A stretch of 64,000 nucleotides of DNA from Solirubrobacterales bacterium (lineage in GTDB: Bacteria; Actinomycetota; Thermoleophilia; Solirubrobacterales; 70-9): the NCBI GenBank assembly GCA_035573435.1, contig DATMZR010000019.1, forward strand, positions 1-64,000, in the 5' to 3' direction. Below, piece by piece: positions 58,851 through 64,000 of this stretch (positions are counted from its first letter, which is position 1; each line of letters starts with the position of its first letter). The position numbers and the translations under genes were made by a program. A model generated the notes under the pieces. The model did no database searches. It had not been told where the DNA came from and saw nothing but the letters and a program-made list of their open reading frames with translations.

Positions 58851-60512
58851 ATGGCCGTAGAGCCGGGAGCCAGGCGACGTGCCCACGAGTGGCTACAGGA
58901 GGTCTACTCGAAGCAGGCCGAGCGGGAGGCGTTGTTTCAGACCATCTCGGGGCAGGAGGTGAGGCCTCTCTACACGCAGGAGGACCTCGCCGAAACCGAT
59001 CCCGAGGGCGAGATCGGGTTCCCCGGCGAGCACCCCTACACCCGCGGCGTGTACCCGTCGATGTACCGCGGTCGCCTGTGGACGATGCGCCAGTTCGCCG
59101 GCTTCGGCACCGCCGAGGAGACCAACGAGCGTTTCCGCTACCTGCTGGACCACGGCCAGAACGGCCTCTCGACCGCGTTCGACATGCCCACGCTGATGGG
59201 CCTCGACTCCGACCACGCCCGCAGCCTCGGCGAGGTGGGCCTCGAGGGAGTGGCGATCGACACCCTCGACGACATGATCGACCTCTTTCGCGGCATCCCG
59301 CTCGACCGGGTAACGACCTCGATGACGATCAACGCCCCGGCGGCGATCCTGCTCGCTTTCTACGTCTGTGCCGCCGAGGAGCAGGGAATCCCGCCGGAGG
59401 CGCTCGGCGGCACCATCCAGACGGACATCTTGAAGGAGTACATCGCCCAAAAGGAATGGTGCTTTCCGATCGAGCCGGCCATGCGGCTGGTCACCGACAT
59501 GGTCGAGTGGTGCACGGAGCGGATGCCGCGCTGGCACCCGATCTCGATCTCCGGCTACCACATCCGCGAGGCCGGCTCGACCGCCCAGCAGGAGCTCGCG
59601 TTCACGCTCAAGGACGGCTTCACGTACGTCGAGCTGGCGCTCGAGCGGGGGCTCGACATCGACGCCTTCGCGCCCCGCCTCTCGTTCTTCTTCAACGCCC
59701 ACATCGACTTCTTCGAGGAGATCGCGAAGTACCGCGCCGCCCGGCGGATCTGGGCACGGGAGATGCGCAACACGTACGGCGCCCGGCGGGAGGAGTCCCA
59801 GCGCATGCGCTTCCATACGCAGACTGCGGGGGTGTCGCTGACCGCGCAGCAGCCTCTGGTCAACATCGTGCGGACCGCGATCGAGGCGCTGGCCGGGGTG
59901 CTGGGCGGCACACAGTCACTGCACACGAACTCGTTCGACGAGGCGCTCGCGCTGCCGACCGAGGAGGCGGTGAGGGTCGCGCTCCGCACCCAGCAGGTGA
60001 TCGCTCACGAGACCGGGGTCACCAATACCATCGATCCGCTCGGCGGCTCCTACTTCGTCGAGGCGCTCACAAACGAGCTCGAGCGCTCCGCCTACGAGTA
60101 CTTCGCCCGCATCGACGAGCTCGGCGGCATGGTCGAGGCAATCAAGCGCGGCTTCCCGCAGCGCGAGATCGCCGACGCTTCGTTCCAGTACCAGCAGGAG
60201 GTTGATTCGAAACAGCGGATCGTGGTGGGCGTCAACGACTACCGCCTCGCCGACGAGGAGGAGGTCGAGCTCCACCGCCCCGACCCGGCGGTCGAGCGAA
60301 AGCAGGCGGGCAGGCTGTCCACGACCCGCTCCGAGCGCGACTCGGAAGCGGTCGAACGGGCACTGGCGGCGCTCAAGCGGGCCTCCTCTGCCGAGGGCGA
60401 GAACCTGATGCCCTACTTCCTCGACGCCGCCCGCGCCCGCGCCTCCGAGGGGGAGATGGTGGCGGCGCTCCAAGAGGTGTTCGGGAGCTACACCGAGCAG
60501 CCCGTTTTCTGA
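58851..60512 (+). CDS. icmA: B12-dependent acyl-CoA mutase large subunit, isobutyryl-CoA mutase-like
   Basis: A 553-residue TIM-barrel subunit. The family interconverts methylmalonyl/succinyl-CoA or isobutyryl/butyryl-CoA. Two residues that fix specificity read as isobutyryl type: Phe82 (in TMRQFAGF), where methylmalonyl-CoA mutase has Tyr89, and Gln200 (in [12 protein letters not shown]), where that enzyme has the carboxylate-binding Arg207. The Streptomyces IcmA equivalents are Phe80 and Gln198. Other landmarks are [15 protein letters not shown] and [12 protein letters not shown]. The B12 domain is separate (next gene). Most databases would call it methylmalonyl-CoA mutase. Confidence 0.85.
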   Translation: MAVEPGARRRAHEWLQEVYSKQAEREALFQTISGQEVRPLYTQEDLAETDPEGEIGFPGEHPYTRGVYPSMYRGRLWTMRQFAGFGTAEETNERFRYLLDHGQNGLSTAFDMPTLMGLDSDHARSLGEVGLEGVAIDTLDDMIDLFRGIPLDRVTTSMTINAPAAILLAFYVCAAEEQGIPPEALGGTIQTDILKEYIAQKEWCFPIEPAMRLVTDMVEWCTERMPRWHPISISGYHIREAGSTAQQELAFTLKDGFTYVELALERGLDIDAFAPRLSFFFNAHIDFFEEIAKYRAARRIWAREMRNTYGARREESQRMRFHTQTAGVSLTAQQPLVNIVRTAIEALAGVLGGTQSLHTNSFDEALALPTEEAVRVALRTQQVIAHETGVTNTIDPLGGSYFVEALTNELERSAYEYFARIDELGGMVEAIKRGFPQREIADASFQYQQEVDSKQRIVVGVNDYRLADEEEVELHRPDPAVERKQAGRLSTTRSERDSEAVERALAALKRASSAEGENLMPYFLDAARARASEGEMVAALQEVFGSYTEQPVF

Positions 60513-60555
60513 GCCCCGGGCCGGGGGAGCAGCCGCCCGGCTGCGTCTGCTCGTT

Positions 60556-60561
60556 TACGCT
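60556..60561 (+). promoter_or_regulatory. Leaderless -10 box of the B12 subunit gene
   Basis: TACGCT ends 8 nt before the ATG, so the small subunit can be transcribed separately from the large one. Confidence 0.55.
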
Positions 60562-60569
60562 CCCGCGAG

Positions 60570-61004
60570 ATGAGCGGGCCAACTGCGCCAGCCGAAAGCG
60601 GTCGAAAGATCCGCGTCGTTGTCGCCAAGCCGGGGCTGGACGGGCACGACCGGGGCGCGAAGATCATCGCTCGGGCGCTTCGCGACGCCGGCATGGAGGT
60701 GATCTACACGGGCCTGCACCAGACACCGGAGCAGATCGCCGCGACCGTGATCCAGGAGGACGCCGACGCCGTCGGCCTCTCGATCCTCTCCGGCGCGCAC
60801 ATGACCCTGGTGCCGAGGGTCGTCAAGCTGCTGCGCGAACAGGGCGTGGACGACGTGCTGATCACGGTCGGCGGGACGATTCCGGCCGAGGACGCGCCGG
60901 AGCTGAAGAAGCTCGGGATCGCCGAGGTCTTCACCCCCGGCGCCTCCACCGACGAGATCGTCGAGTTCATCCGGGACGCCGTCGCCGAGCGGATGGCCTC
61001 CTAG
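60570..61004 (+). CDS. icmB: B12-binding small subunit of the acyl-CoA mutase
   Basis: A 144-residue cobalamin-binding domain. The DxHxxG motif is DGHDRG (24-29) with the cobalt-ligating His26, followed by the LSILSGAH and GGTIPAEDA segments. Length and context fit IcmB, the partner of the large subunit 57 bp upstream. MeaB at 53.9 kb probably services the complex. Confidence 0.92.
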   Translation: MSGPTAPAESGRKIRVVVAKPGLDGHDRGAKIIARALRDAGMEVIYTGLHQTPEQIAATVIQEDADAVGLSILSGAHMTLVPRVVKLLREQGVDDVLITVGGTIPAEDAPELKKLGIAEVFTPGASTDEIVEFIRDAVAERMAS

Positions 61005-61034
61005 CCACCGGCGAGTCAACGTCACGACGTGCCA

Positions 61035-61054
61035 GATTGACTGGCCAGTCAATC
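61035..61054. promoter_or_regulatory. Perfect 20-bp palindrome upstream of etfB
   Basis: GATTGACTGGCCAGTCAATC, symmetric over all 20 bp. It covers the -35 region of a promoter whose -10 is TAAGAT (61070-61075). Shape and place fit a TetR-type operator. Confidence 0.65.
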
Positions 61055-61069
61055 AATGGGGGCGATCAT

Positions 61070-61075
61070 TAAGAT
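61070..61075 (+). promoter_or_regulatory. -10 box of the etf operon
   Basis: TAAGAT, giving a start near 61082 and a leader of about 38 nt with GGAAGGAG before TTG 61120. Confidence 0.5.
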
Positions 61076-61119
61076 TCCCCGCCGCCCTCTTCCCCCATCT
61101 GCCGGAAGGAGCGACGCAC

Positions 61120-61911
61120 TTGAAGATCTGCTGTCTCGTGAAAGAGGTCCCGGACGCCGCCGTTCAGAAGCGGATTGACGCCTCGACGATGAGGCTCGAC
61201 CGCTCCGGCGAAAAGAACCTGAACCCGTTCGACACCCATGGCATCGAGGCGGCGATGCAGATCCGAGAGGGCGGCGCTGTGGAGGTGGATGAGATCGTCG
61301 CCGTGACCATGGGCCCGGAGTCGGCCGTGCGGGCGCTTCACAAGGCGGTCGCCCTGGGCGCCGATCGCTCCGTTCATCTCACCGATCAGGAGCTGGCCGG
61401 GTCCGACGTCTGCGCAACCGGCTACGCATTGGCCAAGACGCTCGAGTCCGAGCAGCCCGACCTGGTGCTGCTCGGCCAGCAGTCGGACGACGGCGAGTGC
61501 TACACGATCGGCGCCGTGGTGGCCGACCACCTGAAGATGCCGTCACTGACCCAGGTGATAAAGATCGACATCAGCGACGGCAAGCTCGTCTGCGAGCGCC
61601 AGGCGGAGTATGGCTACGACACGGTTGAGGTCCAGCTGCCCGCGGTGATCTCGGTCGGCGACGCCATCAACGAGCCGCGCTATCCGAGCCTGAAGGCGAT
61701 CATGGGGGCGAAGAAGAAGCCGCTCGAGACCTACGCCACCTCCGATGTCGGCATCGAGGCCGACAGCGTCGGCGAGACCGGCTCCAAGACCCAGGTCCTG
61801 GCGGTGAATCCGCCGCCCGAGAAGGAGGCGGGCGAGATCATCGAGGACGAGGACACGAACGAGACGGTCGAGAAGATCGTCGCCTGGCTCGACGAGAGGA
61901 AGCTGATCTAG
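61120..61911 (+). CDS. etfB: Electron transfer flavoprotein subunit beta
   Basis: A 263-residue ETF beta chain that accepts electrons from acyl-CoA dehydrogenases. KICCLVKEVPDA starts it; GPESAVRALHKAVALGADRSVHL and the AMP-site loop LVLLGQQSDDGECYTIGAVVADHL are conserved, as is the recognition region AIMGAKKKPLE. TTG start chosen for the strong ribosome site 8 nt upstream. The stop abuts the etfA GTG. Confidence 0.94.
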   Translation: MKICCLVKEVPDAAVQKRIDASTMRLDRSGEKNLNPFDTHGIEAAMQIREGGAVEVDEIVAVTMGPESAVRALHKAVALGADRSVHLTDQELAGSDVCATGYALAKTLESEQPDLVLLGQQSDDGECYTIGAVVADHLKMPSLTQVIKIDISDGKLVCERQAEYGYDTVEVQLPAVISVGDAINEPRYPSLKAIMGAKKKPLETYATSDVGIEADSVGETGSKTQVLAVNPPPEKEAGEIIEDEDTNETVEKIVAWLDERKLI

Positions 61912-62889
61912 GTGGCCGGAATACTCGTGTACGCCCTCCACGACGATGAGGGCAACTTCAACAAGAACTCGCTCGGCGCGATCTCGGAGGCGGCCAAGCT
62001 CGCCGGCGAGCTCGGCACCGAGGCTGCCGCGGTGGTGGTCGGCGAGGTGGGCGACGAGGCGTGCGCGGCGCTCGGCGCCTACGGCGCCGGGAAGGTGTAC
62101 CGGGCCAAGGCGGCCCCCGAGGGCCTCGCCCAGCCCGTCGTGGACGTGATGGCCAAGGTGATCGCCAACGAGGGCTTCTCCTACGCGCTCTTCGGCGGCG
62201 GCCTACTGGGCTTCGAGATCGGAGCCGGTCTGACCGCGCGCCTCAACGCGGGCGTGACCATGGAGGTCACCGAGGTCAAGGCCCAGGACGGGAAGCTGGT
62301 CGCCGAGAGGCCGGTGCTCCAGGACTCGGCGATCGTCGACGTGGGTTACGTCGGCGACCCGGGGATCATCATCGGCCGCCTGAACGCCTTCGACGCCACC
62401 GAGCGCGACGGCGGCTCGGCCGAGGTCGTGGACGTCGAGGTCGAGCTCTCGGAGTGGTCGACCAAGGCGACCATGGTCAATCGCGGCGAGCAGCGCGGCG
62501 CGGACGTCAACATCGAGGATGCCGAGATCCTGGTTGGCGGCGGCCGGGGACTGGGCGAGGCCGCCAACTTCAAGCTCGCTGAGGAGCTTGCAGCGGCGCT
62601 TGGCGGCGCGGTGGCCGCGACGCGCGCCGTCGTGGACGCGGGCTGGTACCCGTACGCGGCCCAGATCGGGCAGACGGGCAAGACCGTGGCGCCGAAGCTC
62701 TACCTGGCGGCTGGGATCTCCGGCGCGATCCAACACAAGGTCGGCATGCAGAGCTCCGAGAACATCCTGGCGATCAACAAGGATCAGAACGCGCCGATCT
62801 TCGAGTTCTGCGACCTGGGCGTGGTCGGCGACCTTCACAAGATCCTGCCCAAGCTCACCGAGGCCATCAAGGCCAAGAAGAGCGGCTGA
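61912..62889 (+). CDS. etfA: Electron transfer flavoprotein subunit alpha
   Basis: A 325-residue FAD-binding ETF alpha chain. The C-terminal FAD domain has LVGGGRGLGEAANFKLAEELAAALGGAVAATRAVVDAGW, GQTGKTVAPKLYLAAGISGAIQH and NKDQNAPIF (motifs spread over about 205-295). GTG start directly after etfB. Its TGA shares a base with the next ATG. Confidence 0.95.
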   Translation: MAGILVYALHDDEGNFNKNSLGAISEAAKLAGELGTEAAAVVVGEVGDEACAALGAYGAGKVYRAKAAPEGLAQPVVDVMAKVIANEGFSYALFGGGLLGFEIGAGLTARLNAGVTMEVTEVKAQDGKLVAERPVLQDSAIVDVGYVGDPGIIIGRLNAFDATERDGGSAEVVDVEVELSEWSTKATMVNRGEQRGADVNIEDAEILVGGGRGLGEAANFKLAEELAAALGGAVAATRAVVDAGWYPYAAQIGQTGKTVAPKLYLAAGISGAIQHKVGMQSSENILAINKDQNAPIFEFCDLGVVGDLHKILPKLTEAIKAKKSG

Positions 62890-64000
62890 TGGCCATCGCG
62901 CCGGCCGAATTCCCGCCGCCCGTCGAGCCGGCGGAGGAGTTCATCTCCGAGCCAACCGATCCCGTCGAAGACCGGATCGAGGTCGGCGTTGCGATCGTCG
63001 GCGGCGGCCCGGCCGGGCTCGCCTGCTCGATCAGGCTCATGCAGCTCCTCGAGGGAGAGCCCGAGCTGGCCGAGCAGCTGGGCGAGGTCCCCGTTGCGGT
63101 GATTGAGAAGGGCAAGGTGGCCGGCGCGCACCTGCTCTCCGGCGCGAACCTGCGCCCCTCAGCAATGCGAGAGCTGTTTCCGGATCTCGACCCCTCCGAA
63201 TGGCCCGTGTACCAAGAGGTCACGAAGGACGCCGTCTACCTGCTGACCCGCAAGCGGGCGCTGCCGCTGAAGCCGCCGCCCCCCAACTTCCGAAACCACG
63301 GCAACTACGTCACCTCGATTGCGAAGCTGGGTCGCTTTCTGGGTGAGAAGGCCGAGGAGGCAGGCGTCTACCTGCTGTCGGAGACCGCCGCGGAGAAGCT
63401 TCTGGTGTCCGATCGCATCGTCCGGGGGGTGCGCTCGGGCGACAAGGGGCGGGGCCGGGACGGCGAGGAGCTTTCGAACTTCGAGCCCGGTTCGGACGTG
63501 GTCGCCAGGGCCACCGTGCTGGCCGAGGGGACCCAGGGGCACCTGTCCGGCGCCGCGATGGACTACTTCGGGCTGCATGGCCTTCAGCCGCAGCGCTGGG
63601 AGCTCGGGGTGAAGGAGATCTGGAAGGTTCCGAAGCCGCTCGACCGCGTCATTCACACGATGGGATGGCCGCTGCGCAAGGGCGCCAGGTACAACGAGTT
63701 CGGCGGCAGCTTCATCTACCCGATGGGCGAGGACAAGGTCTCGATCGGGCTGGTGGTCGGCCTCGACTACACGGACGCCACCTTCTCGGTCCACGACGCG
63801 CTTCAGGAGCTCAAGACGCACCCGTTCGTTCGCAAGATCCTGGAGGGCGGAGAGCGCGAGGCGTGGGGGGCGAAGACGATCCCCTCCGGCGGCTACTGGG
63901 CGCTGCCGCGCAAGCTGGCGGTGCCGGGGATGGTGATGTGTGGCGACAACGCCGGGATGTGCAACGTCTCCGAGCTCAAGGGCATCCACTACGCGATGCA
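62889..64000 (+). CDS. ETF-quinone oxidoreductase, cut by the window end
   Basis: At least 370 residues visible. It passes ETF electrons to membrane quinone. The FAD motif VAIVGGGPAGLACS lies near 36-49, then EKGKVAGAHLLSGANLRP, GRFLGEKAEEAGV, AEGTQGHLSG, GARYNEFGGSFIYPMGEDKVSIGLVVGLDY and GDNAGMCNVSELKGIHYAM. These match the mitochondrial/actinobacterial ETF-QO family rather than FixC. The C-terminal 4Fe-4S domain lies beyond the window. It overlaps etfA by one base, so the three genes form one operon completing the acyl-CoA oxidation chain. Confidence 0.93.
   Translation, partial: MAIAPAEFPPPVEPAEEFISEPTDPVEDRIEVGVAIVGGGPAGLACSIRLMQLLEGEPELAEQLGEVPVAVIEKGKVAGAHLLSGANLRPSAMRELFPDLDPSEWPVYQEVTKDAVYLLTRKRALPLKPPPPNFRNHGNYVTSIAKLGRFLGEKAEEAGVYLLSETAAEKLLVSDRIVRGVRSGDKGRGRDGEELSNFEPGSDVVARATVLAEGTQGHLSGAAMDYFGLHGLQPQRWELGVKEIWKVPKPLDRVIHTMGWPLRKGARYNEFGGSFIYPMGEDKVSIGLVVGLDYTDATFSVHDALQELKTHPFVRKILEGGEREAWGAKTIPSGGYWALPRKLAVPGMVMCGDNAGMCNVSELKGIHYAM

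Noticed and set aside
57092-58852. 586-codon frame on the minus strand opposite the thiolase and HAD genes
   Set aside because: GC-rich antisense shadow; both plus-strand genes have full catalytic motifs.
58851-60512. Plain annotation as methylmalonyl-CoA mutase
   Set aside because: The two substrate-specificity residues read Phe and Gln, the isobutyryl-CoA mutase pair.
1-64000. tRNA, rRNA, CRISPR, insertion sequences, prophage, integrases
   Set aside because: Read for these on both strands; found no cloverleaf T-loop sequence, rRNA core sequence, spaced repeats or transposase/integrase motifs.

Overview
The window is gene-dense, GC-rich DNA that reads as a chromosomal segment of an actinobacterium. 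Ergothioneine synthesis genes, two F420-type luciferase-like oxidoreductases, a wax-ester/triacylglycerol synthase, GlpX, a CGNR-type regulator and a mycobacteria-like Rv3030-Rv3032 gene order all point that way. A deep lineage such as Thermoleophilia is my guess; it cannot be proven from this sequence. I saw no rRNA, tRNA, CRISPR array, insertion sequence or phage.

Layout. 0-5 kb: a frameshifted wax-ester/TAG synthase, an ECF sigma / anti-sigma / cupredoxin-lipoprotein operon, and a c-di-GMP enzyme (GGDEF plus HD-GYP). 5-16.4 kb: rhodanese, thiolase, CGNR regulator, very-long-chain-type acyl-CoA dehydrogenase, CapA, L-2-hydroxyglutarate oxidase, ATP-dependent DNA ligase, crotonase, thioesterase and pyruvate kinase. 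16.4-22.7 kb: a P-type ATPase, then a four-gene osmoprotectant ABC importer whose binding-protein gene follows a tandem-repeat hairpin leader. 22.7-29.3 kb: F420-type oxidoreductase, three-subunit transhydrogenase, a LapA-like protein, two unusual exported proteins and an SDR. 29.3-35.6 kb: egtB-egtD, fructose-bisphosphatase II, a triplicated terminator-like repeat and a YihY protein. 35.8-41 kb: the primary sigma factor with a long leader containing a terminator, a zinc-ribbon protein, PilT, an HxlR regulator and a large unknown. 41-46 kb: two Get3/ArsA-like ATPases divergent from an overlapping ParA-FtsZ pair, both with long disordered N-termini. 46-49 kb: gamma-glutamyltransferase, nicotinamidase, LON-domain protein. 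49-54 kb: methyltransferases, GH57 branching enzyme, GT4 glucosyltransferase and a hexapeptide acyltransferase, resembling the mycobacterial methylglucose lipopolysaccharide locus. 54-64 kb: MeaB, leucyl aminopeptidase, thiolase, a HAD phosphatase, an acyl-CoA mutase with isobutyryl-CoA mutase signature residues, and etfBA plus ETF-quinone oxidoreductase (cut by the window end).

How the genes fit. Much of the window serves acyl-CoA catabolism: acyl-CoA dehydrogenase, crotonase, two thiolases, SDR, thioesterase and mutase with its MeaB chaperone, with electrons passing through EtfAB to ETF-QO. A perfect 20-bp palindrome upstream of etfB is the best candidate for a repressor site on that pathway. 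The polysaccharide genes may make an intracellular methylated, acylated glucan.

A genome-style feature stands out: about twenty genes have a TANNNT -10 box ending 6-10 nt before the start codon, as expected for leaderless mRNAs. Several divergent pairs share overlapping or palindromic -10 boxes. Two genes (egtB and the zinc-ribbon protein) have no usable ATG/GTG/TTG start and appear to begin at ATC.
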